NCBI GenBank assembly: GCA_964585245.1
Contig: CAZPCV010000044.1
Coordinates: forward strand, 1 to 9,019
DNA length: 9,019 nt
Direction: 5' to 3'
DNA from: CAZEDL01 sp964585245
GTDB lineage: Bacteria > Patescibacteriota > Patescibacteriia > Magasanikbacterales > GWA2-37-8
In this document: in pieces, positions 1 to 7,740 of the stretch
Layout of the letters: each line of letters begins with the position of its first letter
How positions within the stretch are numbered: the first letter of the stretch is position 1
Program-made: the position numbers and the translations under genes
The notes under the pieces: generated by a model
What the model was told of the DNA's origin: nothing
Seen by the model: the letters and a program-made list of their open reading frames with translations, nothing else
The model's database searches: none

Positions 1-1907
1 AAGCCGTTACCTATAGGCCCGCTTCTTTTGTTGGTAGAAATGCACTTAAATACGGAGGAAAAGCGGCTTGGTATTTGGGTAAAGGTGATCAAAAGGTCAA
101 TTTTTTCAAACGCCAGTGGGCTGGTTTCCAACAATGGCGCCATGACGATGGTTTTGTACCGGTGCTTAGAGAAAAATGGGAGAAAGGTCAAAAGGGGGAT
201 AAAGTAGATGCGGAGGGGTATAAATTAGACAAAAACGACAAAAGAATACAAGAAAAAGATGATAAGGGCAATCTTAGGTTTGAGTATGCTAGAAAGCAGC
301 GAAAAAATGAGGTTACTGGTCAAATGGAGGATACCGACGAGTTAGAATATCAATTAGGGAAAGATGGGAAACCCATAAGACAAAAAAGAAAATTCGATTC
401 TTTGCAGCGGTTTTTAAACCAACGGGCAATGTCGGATATTTCTAGCGCCAAACTGCTGGAAAAAACTGAAAAAGATAGGGATGTCACCATTGATATTGCT
501 AAAAAGAGAACTAAAGGCACTCCTGTTCATTTTTTCCAAGCCAAAGCAGAAAAAGGTGTCGATGCATTAGATCGTGTCCGTCAGGGTATTTTAGAAGGTG
601 AAGAGGCTCGTTCGTCAGCTAAAACAGCTGAATTTAAGCCTCTAGGTAAGAATTTATTGTTGGGGGGTGCTCGTATTCAGTTTGGCGAGGGTGGTGAAAT
701 TAAATTAGGAGCAAAAGTAGCAGAACAAATCGCGGCTCACAAAACCAAAGGCAATCTAGCTTCGGCAACTGAAAAAAGAATCGAAGAAGAAGCGGAAGAA
801 CACTATAAGATGGGAGCTGGCAAGAGAGATTTTGCTCAAACAATTTTTCAAGAAAAGAAAGCTCATCATGCAGCCGAAGTATTGGATAATTTAAAAACAG
901 CACTTACTCGTGATTTTAATAAAACCAAAACTGGCCAAGAGATGACCAAAGCCGAAGCCGAAGCCAAGAATGTAAAAGAAGGTTTTCAAGCTGAAGAAGA
1001 ATTACGTATCATGAAAGCACAATTTGAGATCTTTAAAGAAAACAAAAACCGCTTTAACGATTTCTTGAAGCAGGCTGGTGGTGACAAACGTAAAGCCTGG
1101 GAATTAATCGCTCAAAATCAAAATTTGATGACTGATCATAGTGGTCATGGGGCTCATGGTGAGCATGGTGCTCATGCCCCAGAGGGAATGTCGGCATTTT
1201 TTGCAGCCAAAGCTATCGGTGAACGTGACCATGAGTATAGTTTTTATCAAGCCAAGAAAAGAGAAACCGTTGATTTGGCCGCTGAGACTTTGATTTGGAA
1301 AAAGAGAGGTATGTCTATTGCCACTACTGCTGCGCAAGAAGGCATTGTAGAGGGCTTAATGAAGAATATCCGTAACATGGATCAAAGAGCCACTTTGGGT
1401 GCTTTTCAAGGATTTTTGCAAAGCGTTGAAGAGAGGAAGAATGAGGATGGGACCTATGGGGATGATCGTGATAAATATTATTCGGAATCGCTCATTCGTC
1501 ATATGTATGAAAAAGGATGGCCTGATGATGGTGTGAAGGTGGCGTGGGAAACTGCTTTACAAAAAATGGGCGAGGTTTTTAAAATGAGCGAAGATGAGAC
1601 CAAAAAATTTGTTAGCAATATTGCTGATCGTGCCGCCGCCGGTAAAGCTAAAGGTATTAACAGGTCAAACCAGAATCAAGTAGTTGGATTTTTAGGTGAA
1701 CATAAAATAGATTCAACATTGCTTCAAAATATAAGGGAAAGAAATGTGAGTACAGAGCTAGATGAAGTTCGTGCACGAATTAAAGTTTCGGTTGAAAATA
1801 ATCCCGCTCTTAGGTTCATGGGGATCGAAACTGTTGAACAATTAGAAAGAGCGATTCAAGATATTCCGAAGGATGAGTTTGATGATTTAAAATCAAAATT
1901 AAAATAA
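1..1907 (+). CDS. Large charged helical protein, 5' end outside window; possible cytosolic tail of a VirB6/TrbL-like component
   Basis: The reading frame is already open at the first base (first full codon at 3) and runs 634 codons to TAA, so the gene starts upstream. The TTG at 75 is an in-frame leucine, not a convincing start. The first visible residues (YRPASFVGRNALKYGGKAAW) are basic and amphipathic. The rest is lysine/glutamate-rich and probably helical or coiled-coil, with no membrane segment or signal peptide. It contains a regular His-Gly-x tract (1137-1175) and two similar Y-x-L-x-K motifs (219-257, 348-386). In Patescibacteria, genes before prgI and virB4 often encode polytopic VirB6/TrbL-like proteins with long soluble C-terminal tails. 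That identity is inferred from context only, because the membrane part would lie upstream of the window. It could equally be a wholly soluble unknown protein. The coding call is firm; the function is not known. Confidence 0.85.
   Translation, partial: AVTYRPASFVGRNALKYGGKAAWYLGKGDQKVNFFKRQWAGFQQWRHDDGFVPVLREKWEKGQKGDKVDAEGYKLDKNDKRIQEKDDKGNLRFEYARKQRKNEVTGQMEDTDELEYQLGKDGKPIRQKRKFDSLQRFLNQRAMSDISSAKLLEKTEKDRDVTIDIAKKRTKGTPVHFFQAKAEKGVDALDRVRQGILEGEEARSSAKTAEFKPLGKNLLLGGARIQFGEGGEIKLGAKVAEQIAAHKTKGNLASATEKRIEEEAEEHYKMGAGKRDFAQTIFQEKKAHHAAEVLDNLKTALTRDFNKTKTGQEMTKAEAEAKNVKEGFQAEEELRIMKAQFEIFKENKNRFNDFLKQAGGDKRKAWELIAQNQNLMTDHSGHGAHGEHGAHAPEGMSAFFAAKAIGERDHEYSFYQAKKRETVDLAAETLIWKKRGMSIATTAAQEGIVEGLMKNIRNMDQRATLGAFQGFLQSVEERKNEDGTYGDDRDKYYSESLIRHMYEKGWPDDGVKVAWETALQKMGEVFKMSEDETKKFVSNIADRAAAGKAKGINRSNQNQVVGFLGEHKIDSTLLQNIRERNVSTELDEVRARIKVSVENNPALRFMGIETVEQLERAIQDIPKDEFDDLKSKLK
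1137..1175 (+). repeat. In-frame His-Gly-x tract (9-base period)
   Basis: Thirteen codons encode five histidines spaced exactly three residues apart (H-S-G-H-G-A-H-G-E-H-G-A-H), all written CAT, giving a 9-base periodicity. It interrupts a lysine/glutamate-rich helical protein and reads as a flexible linker or a metal-binding stretch. Metal binding is an inference from composition only. Confidence 0.8.
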
Positions 1908-1925
1908 TATACAAATAATTATAGT

Positions 1926-4073
1926 ATGAAAGCATCACATTCCCCCGAACACGGCTCGCACGGACAACCTGACCAGCACGCGCACAGTCAGAACAGTGAC
2001 ACCGGTACACATGGGCACGATCAGCACGGGCATGCAGACGAACACGGACATGGCACGGCCGCTTCTTTTACGATGAATTTTCCTGATTTTAGACCGGTAG
2101 GCACTTTTAACCCAAAAGAAGACACTATCCCTCCGAGAGAAAATAATCCTCGTTTTGCCCAAGTTGAAAATGTTGACAGTGGAAAAGACACTCTAGGGAG
2201 TATCCTGGGCTGGAAGAATGCCACCATGACTCATGCAAAAATTCAGGACGTGCTTTTGATAGGGGCCACCGGACGCGATGTTGAATTTATAAAAATGAAT
2301 CAACGAGTGCGCCAGCTTTTAGATGTGGACGAAATTTTTAGTAATAAAAAAATAGCGGGTCTCGGTACAATTAAAACATATAGCAGTATACATGGTCCTA
2401 ACGCAGTGGGGTTGATTTATGAAGATTTGGCCAGAAGAAACGATCTTGCAGCGTCAATTGTTGATCATGAGGGTCGAGAGACTCATCGGTTGGATTTGCG
2501 TAATTTAGTTCAACTGCTCGCAATTAAAGAATTTAACAAGGATTGCTTGGGTAAATACAAGATGGCGGATGAAAAAATAGAAGAATTGTTTTTTTCCGGA
2601 GAAAAAATAGAAGTTGAAATTATCGATACTGCGGGTCAAAAGCACATTATTGACTTAAAGGAAAAATGTCCAATTGATCAATTGTATGACCCAAATGATC
2701 CCAAAGGGGCTGTTGATTTTAATTTGTATACAAAAAAACTTTTGGATTATCAATTGGGTCTTCAAGGAATGGTAGAGCACAAAGAAGATAAAGGAGCCAA
2801 CTGGATGGAACACCATGCGCAAAATAGCGGTCAGGCGGTCAGCGCTGATATTAGAGTGTTGGACAAGATTAAATCCGAGCTTGCAGGACAGGCTGTGTTT
2901 GAAACAATTCGCTGCAATATTCCAAACGGAATTCATCTTGCGATTCAAGATGGACGCAGCGAAGTAAACAAGAAAGACGCGGCGTTTTTGGCCAAAACAA
3001 ACCCTCACGAAATAACTGACTATGACGAGAAAACTGGCATGGGCGTGTTTGTATATTACGATTTATGTAACAAGCATCGCAGCAGGATTGCAGACTACAA
3101 AATACATGGTGGTGGTAGTTCGCGCATTTGGGGGGCGGCAATTGGTCAGCAAAAAGACGAGTCAGCCTATATTACTTCTGAGACGTACGAAGGTGAGACG
3201 ATAAGTGTAGTGCATATTGGAGGGGAAAATCGCGAAGGAATAATTTATTCCGCTTTACACAATACGTATGATTTGTCCATGCGTGAAGGACGAGGCTTTG
3301 AACTTACCGATGAAGAGGCGGATGACAAAATTTTAACTGATATTATTGCTCCGTGGCTGTCTGCTAACAGTAAAGATTGGAATATGTGTTTGGCTGCTTC
3401 GGTTGGAAGTAAGGTTACTTTTACTTCGCTTGAAGCTCTTCAAAATTCTGGTGCTGATTGGGCCAAACGAAAAAAACCTTTTTGTTTGAGGATTAGATGT
3501 CTTGATTTAAAAACCGGAGAAATAAAGCCTCAAAATTTTTATTCGTTAGACAAACTTATTGAGTATGTTAAAGAGCGTATACGCAGAGGACATATTCCGG
3601 GAGTCCCTACCAATTTTAATCTATCTTCGTTCGAAGGTATAAGCAAAGAAGACGCAAAAACAATGGAAGAAAGCGCATTGCCAAAAGATGAAGTGGAAGA
3701 AGAAATAAATAAAGATAAAATCGAAACTTTGTCTCCAGAAGAGCTGCAAAATTATTTTGTTTTGTTAAATTTAGTTTTTGAAGATAAAACAAAAAAAGTT
3801 TTAGCTAAATTTAAAGATGAAGGTGTTTTGGCGATGATCGACCCTGAAGGGACGCCTATTTATTTGGGCGATTATTTAAAACAGGCCTTGTTAAAATTAC
3901 CATCCAAAGCTGAAACTCTGTTGCAGCAAATTAGTCAGGGCGAAAAAGATCGTCAAAAGGCTGCTGAAATCATTGTTGCTAACTTACGTAAGTTTTCAAA
4001 TCGTCTTCAAGGGGAGTTATTTAACAAGGCAAATAAAGGAGAAAGGACGAAAAAAACAGTCGAAAAAAAATAA
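1926..4073 (+). CDS. Hypothetical 715-residue protein with histidine-rich N-terminus
   Basis: I do not recognise the family. ATG at 1926 follows the previous stop by 18 bases with no clear Shine-Dalgarno sequence. Residues 1-43 are a low-complexity head with 11 histidines, and likely disordered. Residues about 50-560 look like a mixed alpha/beta globular region. It contains VLLIGATGRD (109-118), DTAGQ (234-238) and a His-Gly-Gly-Gly-Ser-Ser turn (394-399), and the cysteines are scattered. From about residue 570 the chain is acidic, then helical, ending in a lysine-rich tail. No signal peptide or membrane helix is visible, so it is probably cytosolic. It sits between the partial tail-like gene and two further unknown genes, ahead of prgI and virB4, so a role with that apparatus is inferred. 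DTAGQ resembles a GTPase G3 motif, but no P-loop is present. Confidence 0.9.
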   Translation: MKASHSPEHGSHGQPDQHAHSQNSDTGTHGHDQHGHADEHGHGTAASFTMNFPDFRPVGTFNPKEDTIPPRENNPRFAQVENVDSGKDTLGSILGWKNATMTHAKIQDVLLIGATGRDVEFIKMNQRVRQLLDVDEIFSNKKIAGLGTIKTYSSIHGPNAVGLIYEDLARRNDLAASIVDHEGRETHRLDLRNLVQLLAIKEFNKDCLGKYKMADEKIEELFFSGEKIEVEIIDTAGQKHIIDLKEKCPIDQLYDPNDPKGAVDFNLYTKKLLDYQLGLQGMVEHKEDKGANWMEHHAQNSGQAVSADIRVLDKIKSELAGQAVFETIRCNIPNGIHLAIQDGRSEVNKKDAAFLAKTNPHEITDYDEKTGMGVFVYYDLCNKHRSRIADYKIHGGGSSRIWGAAIGQQKDESAYITSETYEGETISVVHIGGENREGIIYSALHNTYDLSMREGRGFELTDEEADDKILTDIIAPWLSANSKDWNMCLAASVGSKVTFTSLEALQNSGADWAKRKKPFCLRIRCLDLKTGEIKPQNFYSLDKLIEYVKERIRRGHIPGVPTNFNLSSFEGISKEDAKTMEESALPKDEVEEEINKDKIETLSPEELQNYFVLLNLVFEDKTKKVLAKFKDEGVLAMIDPEGTPIYLGDYLKQALLKLPSKAETLLQQISQGEKDRQKAAEIIVANLRKFSNRLQGELFNKANKGERTKKTVEKK
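1938..2051 (+). repeat. Histidine-rich low-complexity coding tract
   Basis: Residues 5 to 42 of the 715-residue protein include 11 histidines, mixed with Gly, Asp, Gln and Ser. The stretch is GC-rich by hand count (72 of 117 bases over 1938-2054), clearly above the AT-rich flanks. Seven of its 11 His codons are CAC, whereas the rest of the gene mostly uses CAT (10 of 15 counted). This suggests a segment with its own mutational history, or one under selection. Confidence 0.8.
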
Positions 4074-4085
4074 AAACGTATTCAT

Positions 4086-5324
4086 ATGGCAGAAATATTT
4101 TCAGCCAAAGCAAAATTTACTTGGGTATTAAGTGATCTAAAGAATCAGGTCGTAAACACCCCGGATGTTCAAAGAAAAATAAATTCTTTGCAAATAGCCC
4201 CCTGGGAGGATGCTTTGTTATATCAGGTTTTTCCTCCAAATCAGACCGGATCAATAGACGTAGACGAGTACTTGCATACCCTTGTCGTATTACGGGGTAA
4301 TGACCCGAATGACGTGTTAGTTCCCTTGCCAGTCGACAAGCTGGAAGATTTTAATTTTTCACGAACTTCTTTTCCCGACCCTGATTTTCAAACTTCTTTA
4401 TTAAAATCGCTGTATGTAATTTTAAAAGAAGGGGATAATAATCAGGCCATCCTCTTAATGCGTAGGCTGGAAGAAGACGCAATATCAAAATTTAGCGATC
4501 TAAAAAAGGATGTTCCTGATGAAATGCTCGCACTCTATAAAAGAGTTTATATCATTTTGTTGGTAAATTTCTTTTACCTTTTACCGGATGATATTCAGAT
4601 AAATTTTTTTAGTACTGATTTAGCGGTTGAAGCCATGCGACTCGGATTCAATTTGCACGAAGTAGTTCGTCGTTTTGTTGACGAATATTCTGATTTCAAA
4701 AATAGACAAGAAGCATGTTTAAATTTTTCGGGTGCTTTGGCAGTAAACGACACAGTGGTTGGTCAAAATAATCAGGGGCAGCCAGCCTCTGTCAGATACT
4801 GGTTAGATTATTTTCGAACCATGTCAAAAAGTAAATTTAGTGGAATGGATTTAGTAAATTTTTTAAATGACAAAAATTATACCGGTCGTTTGTCAGGAGA
4901 AGATGTAGAAATCGTGCGTCAATTATTGGAATTATATGTGCATTTAGTAAACGGTTTTTTAATGTTACCGCCGGGAAGTCTTGAGCTTATCAACCCTTTA
5001 GTAAATCAATTAGCGAGTGTTCCAGAAATAACGCTACAGGAGGCGGAAAATGTTATAAACCCTAAGATGGAATGGGCAGAGCTTCTGTCGGTGCCTCTGT
5101 CAAACGAACAGCTAAATTCTTTAAAAAGTTGGATAGAAGCGGAGGATCCACAGGAGGTTAAAGAACTGTTTAAGAAAGAATTTAGTGTTATGGACTGGAA
5201 ATCTGAGCCGTTCTTAAGCAATTTATTATTAATTAGCGAAATTTTTGAAAATATTTTTGGTGAAACAGTTGGTCCGCTAATTTATTTTGATGAATCAGCT
5301 AATAAATTTGTGTGGAATGAATAA
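4086..5324 (+). CDS. Hypothetical 412-residue acidic helical protein
   Basis: I do not recognise the family. ATG at 4086 lies 12 bases after the upstream stop, without a clear ribosome binding site, so translation may be coupled to the previous gene. The protein is acidic and looks mostly alpha-helical, with many short Leu-rich amphipathic segments. One hydrophobic run (residues 154-166, ending LLP) is too short and too embedded to call a membrane helix, and no signal peptide is seen. The N-terminal region contains an APWEDALLYQVFPP stretch followed by IDVDEYL; the C-terminus ends in Trp-Asn-Glu. No catalytic motif stands out. Its place in the operon suggests a cytosolic accessory or scaffold protein of the VirB4-powered machine; this is inference. 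Arginine codons mix CGN with AGA/AGG (5 of 14 AGR), as in the two genes upstream. Confidence 0.9.
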   Translation: MAEIFSAKAKFTWVLSDLKNQVVNTPDVQRKINSLQIAPWEDALLYQVFPPNQTGSIDVDEYLHTLVVLRGNDPNDVLVPLPVDKLEDFNFSRTSFPDPDFQTSLLKSLYVILKEGDNNQAILLMRRLEEDAISKFSDLKKDVPDEMLALYKRVYIILLVNFFYLLPDDIQINFFSTDLAVEAMRLGFNLHEVVRRFVDEYSDFKNRQEACLNFSGALAVNDTVVGQNNQGQPASVRYWLDYFRTMSKSKFSGMDLVNFLNDKNYTGRLSGEDVEIVRQLLELYVHLVNGFLMLPPGSLELINPLVNQLASVPEITLQEAENVINPKMEWAELLSVPLSNEQLNSLKSWIEAEDPQEVKELFKKEFSVMDWKSEPFLSNLLLISEIFENIFGETVGPLIYFDESANKFVWNE

Positions 5325-5331
5325 GGTGGAG
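5325..5331 (+). promoter_or_regulatory. Possible ribosome binding site (GGTGGAG)
   Basis: A purine-rich GGTGGAG begins immediately after the preceding TAA. It is 16 bases from the ATG at 5348, longer than the usual Shine-Dalgarno spacing. It is the only candidate for that gene, and the assignment is weak. Confidence 0.35.
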
Positions 5332-5347
5332 CAAGATCATATATAGT

Positions 5348-6619
5348 ATGGCAAACCAATCAAGCAATCAGACCATTCTTATCAAAAAATCCGATGGCAC
5401 GACCGAACGCATTAGTTTGGCTGAATTTAAATTGCGTCAGAAAAAAACTGTTTCTTCTACGCCTGTTGTAACTACCCCCGTTACATCAGCCCCTACCCAA
5501 GTAGAAGCTGAGGTAAAAAATGATGAGCGTTCCATGCAATTAGATAAGGTAAATAACCGCTCGGTCCAAAACGATACTGCCCCCAGAGAAAACAAAACAC
5601 TGCCCCCAACTCCTGTTTTTTCCATTCCTAAAAAAAATATATCCGCTCCAACTACAGACCTAGCCCCCTCAGTGGATGTTTCTTCGTTGTTGGAGGAAGA
5701 GGTTCCGGTTATTGCTGCTGATACGGCCACTAGCCATCACCGTCTAGAACAGGTTGACGAAATTGTGTCGAAACTATCTTTTACTATTCCGAAAGAATAT
5801 GTTAGCCGTTTGCGGGCTCTTGTCCAGCTGCGTCTAAAAGATATTCGCAGCGAGGTTGAAACTTTGGAATTAGCTCAAAAACCATTTGCCGAAGGTGGTT
5901 TAAATTTAACCCAAATTCAAGCCAATGAAATAATTAAGGCCTGTGCCCATCCTGCCGAAGAGAAAGTAGTGCCTAAAGTTTTGAGGAAGGGGAGTGATGT
6001 ATCAAAAGATGTGGGTAGTGATCTGCCGATGGTGTATCTGTCGCCGGAATTGCCCAGTATCGCGACTCCGCATAACGCTTTTAAACATGCCGCTGTCACC
6101 GTTTCCACTCCGAAAGAAAAAGCAGTCCAGCCTTCTTTTGAACCGACTAGCATAGTGCGCACCACGCCTCTCTTAGAAACAGAGCAAATCAAAACAGAAA
6201 GTATTTTACCAGAAAAAAAGAAGTTCTCTCCGCCTCCCCTAGAAGAAAAATTCATACTGAATGCGGCGGCCAAAATAAAACCAATGGCTCACGATATTGT
6301 TCCTCCTTCCGAACAAATGGGGCCGGTCGAAGAAATCGCTTCATTTACTACCACGGATTTCCGTCGTTTATCAGCCAACCCTGTTGAAGCGGTGTCGAGA
6401 CTGGCACAAAAAATAATCAACCTGAAAGAAGAATCAATACTTTTGTATTTCGAGGCTCTGGAAGCTTGGAAAAAAAGCCCTTTATACCAAGAGTACAGTC
6501 ATGCTCTTATGCAATCTCTCAATGACAACACACCATTAACCAGAATGCTGCGAGATAAAAAAGCGATTCAAGTGGCGGAAATTAATGCGTTAGCGGGTTT
6601 AGAAAAACAATTGCATTAA
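5348..6619 (+). CDS. Hypothetical 423-residue protein: two helical modules joined by low-complexity linkers
   Basis: I do not recognise a named family. Residues 1-33 form a short head (ILIKKSDGTTERISLAEFKL). About 34-125 is a Thr/Pro/Val-rich, likely disordered linker. About 130-199 is a compact helical module containing FTIPKEYVSRLRALVQLRLK and ending GGLNLTQIQANEIIKA. About 200-325 is a second Pro/Lys/Glu-rich linker. About 328-423 is a C-terminal helical module that includes TDFRRLSANPVEAVSRL and a Trp-Lys-Lys-Ser-Pro-Leu-Tyr segment. There is no signal peptide or membrane helix, so it is probably cytosolic. The gene ends 3 bases before prgI, which ties it closely to the secretion core. 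The layout suggests an adaptor with separate docking modules, an inference from architecture alone. Arginine codons are intermediate between the upstream and downstream genes (4 of 17 AGR). Confidence 0.9.
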   Translation: MANQSSNQTILIKKSDGTTERISLAEFKLRQKKTVSSTPVVTTPVTSAPTQVEAEVKNDERSMQLDKVNNRSVQNDTAPRENKTLPPTPVFSIPKKNISAPTTDLAPSVDVSSLLEEEVPVIAADTATSHHRLEQVDEIVSKLSFTIPKEYVSRLRALVQLRLKDIRSEVETLELAQKPFAEGGLNLTQIQANEIIKACAHPAEEKVVPKVLRKGSDVSKDVGSDLPMVYLSPELPSIATPHNAFKHAAVTVSTPKEKAVQPSFEPTSIVRTTPLLETEQIKTESILPEKKKFSPPPLEEKFILNAAAKIKPMAHDIVPPSEQMGPVEEIASFTTTDFRRLSANPVEAVSRLAQKIINLKEESILLYFEALEAWKKSPLYQEYSHALMQSLNDNTPLTRMLRDKKAIQVAEINALAGLEKQLH

Positions 6620-6622
6620 GGT

Positions 6623-7048
6623 ATGGATCAATTTGTCGTACCACAATTTATCGACGTCGAGGATAAAATTTTTGGTCCTGTCACTACGCGCCAATTTATT
6701 ATTTTACTCATCGGCGGCCTATTTGTGTTTGCGGCCTTCAAATTGGCCGACACAGCTTTGTTTATTTTGCTAGCGCTCTTAATCGGAGGTTTTTCTTTGG
6801 TGTTGGCCTTTGTAAAAATTAACGGGCAATCGTTCCACTATTTTATTTTAAATATCGTCCAGACGTTGCGCCTGCCTAGCCGCCGGATCTGGTTTAAAAA
6901 GTACGAACCTGCGGAATTGAAAGAATTAATTAATGCCATGAAGATCCCCGAAGTAGAGCCGCCCGCTCCGCACAAGACTTCTTCGTCACGCCGGATTCGG
7001 GATTTGTCACTCATGGTCAATACGGGCGGGTATTATAAAGGGGAGTAA
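6623..7048 (+). CDS. PrgI family protein (small inner-membrane component of type IV secretion-like systems)
   Basis: This 141-residue protein has the PrgI-family layout. It has a short N-terminal segment, VPQFIDVEDKIFGPVTTRQF (residues 6-25), then two close membrane helices at about 25-41 and 45-64. After these come a KINGQSFHYF segment and a Pro-Ser-Arg-Arg-Ile-Trp-Phe-Lys motif, with a polar cytosolic tail. PrgI proteins are small membrane partners encoded just before virB4 in Gram-positive conjugation systems and in Patescibacteria. They are usually compared with VirB3, which anchors VirB4 at the membrane. ATG at 6623 comes 3 bases after the previous stop. The AAGG there is too close to act as a normal ribosome binding site, so translational coupling is likely. 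Length and neighbours fit the family well. All 7 arginine codons are CGN. Confidence 0.92.
   Translation: MDQFVVPQFIDVEDKIFGPVTTRQFIILLIGGLFVFAAFKLADTALFILLALLIGGFSLVLAFVKINGQSFHYFILNIVQTLRLPSRRIWFKKYEPAELKELINAMKIPEVEPPAPHKTSSSRRIRDLSLMVNTGGYYKGE
7037..7045 (+). promoter_or_regulatory. Ribosome binding site (AAAGGGGAG)
   Basis: A strong Shine-Dalgarno-like AAAGGGGAG lies inside the last codons of prgI, 5 bases before the ATG at 7051. It fixes the start of the next gene and is the clearest ribosome binding site in the window. Confidence 0.75.
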
Positions 7049-7050
7049 CT

Positions 7051-7737
7051 ATGAAAAACAAAGCTGCAGCTAAACAAAAAAACGCACTAGTATCTGCCCA
7101 ACATCATCTGCTGATTGGTGAAATTAAAAATGATACGGTTGTCATGAAGGATGGTACATTGCGGGCGGTACTCCTGGTATCGAGTATTAACTTTGCTCTT
7201 AAAAATGAAGATGAGCAGAATGCTATTATTTCTGCCTACGTGGGATTTTTAAATTCCCTCGATCATCCGCTCCAAGTCTTGATTCAGTCGCGTAAGCTCT
7301 ATATCAAGCCTTATCTCGATAATCTGCTCGAAAAAGAACGGGAACAAGCCAACGAATTATTGCGAGCCCAAATTGCCGATTATCGCTCGTTCGTTTCCGA
7401 GCTCGTCAGCCTTAGTGAAATCATGAGCAAACAATTTTATGTAATCGTTCCGTACGATCCGCGTTCCAATAAGCAGAAAAGTTTTTGGTCGCGTCTCAGT
7501 GATGTTATTAATCCGGTATCTCTGGTAAAATTAAAAGGCGAACGTTTTTTGAAACGCAAGTATGATCTCGATATGCGCGTGCGTCAGGTAGAAAGCGGTT
7601 TATCAAGTATCGGGCTCTCGGTGGCGCGTCTTGATACACCGGCGCTGATTGAATTGTATTATTCTACATATAATCCCGATATTGCTCTCACCGAGCATTT
7701 GCCGCCGTTAGAACAAATTCAAGTCGAAGAAACCTAA
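7051..7737 (+). CDS. TraC-like / VirB4 N-terminal-type domain protein, encoded separately
   Basis: This 228-residue soluble protein resembles the N-terminal domain of TraC/VirB4-type ATPases, which in many systems is fused to the ATPase. Visible landmarks include the early strands around VVMKDGTLRAVLLVSSINFA and the EDEQNAIISAYVGFLNSLDHPLQ region. Then come QSRKL (79-83), a long charged helix (LLEKEREQANELLRAQIADY) and FYVIVPYDP (129-137). The C-terminal part has LDTPALIELYYSTYNP, typical of the end of this domain. There is no P-loop, so it should not hydrolyse ATP by itself. Translation starts at ATG 7051, supported by a strong ribosome binding site. It stops 3 bases before the virB4 ATG, consistent with paired synthesis. 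It probably docks on VirB4 and PrgI at the membrane; this is inferred from family and context. All 12 arginine codons are CGN. Confidence 0.85.
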   Translation: MKNKAAAKQKNALVSAQHHLLIGEIKNDTVVMKDGTLRAVLLVSSINFALKNEDEQNAIISAYVGFLNSLDHPLQVLIQSRKLYIKPYLDNLLEKEREQANELLRAQIADYRSFVSELVSLSEIMSKQFYVIVPYDPRSNKQKSFWSRLSDVINPVSLVKLKGERFLKRKYDLDMRVRQVESGLSSIGLSVARLDTPALIELYYSTYNPDIALTEHLPPLEQIQVEET

Positions 7738-7740
7738 ACT

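Noticed and set aside
75..77. TTG as start of the first gene, with GGAGG at 53-57 upstream
   Set aside because: The frame is open back to the window edge and the GGAGG is 17 bases away, too far. It simply encodes Gly-Gly, so the gene most likely starts upstream of the window.
1908..1925. Promoter or terminator between the first two genes
   Set aside because: The 18-base AT-rich gap has no hairpin and no room for a -35/-10 pair; the genes look co-transcribed.
2250..2978. GTPase signature in the 715-residue protein (IGATGRD, DTAGQ, NKKD)
   Set aside because: DTAGQ and NKKD look like G3 and G4 motifs, but no GxxxxGK[ST] P-loop precedes them and the spacing is not that of a small GTPase. Probably chance.
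4050..4073. A7 and A8 runs at the end of the 715-residue gene as programmed slippage or a sequencing frameshift
   Set aside because: The frame closes normally in a lysine-rich tail at TAA and the next gene starts 12 bases later, so no frameshift is needed to explain the layout.
4539..4583. Membrane helix in the 412-residue protein
   Set aside because: The hydrophobic run is only about 13 residues and lies within amphipathic helical sequence, so it is more likely a buried helix.
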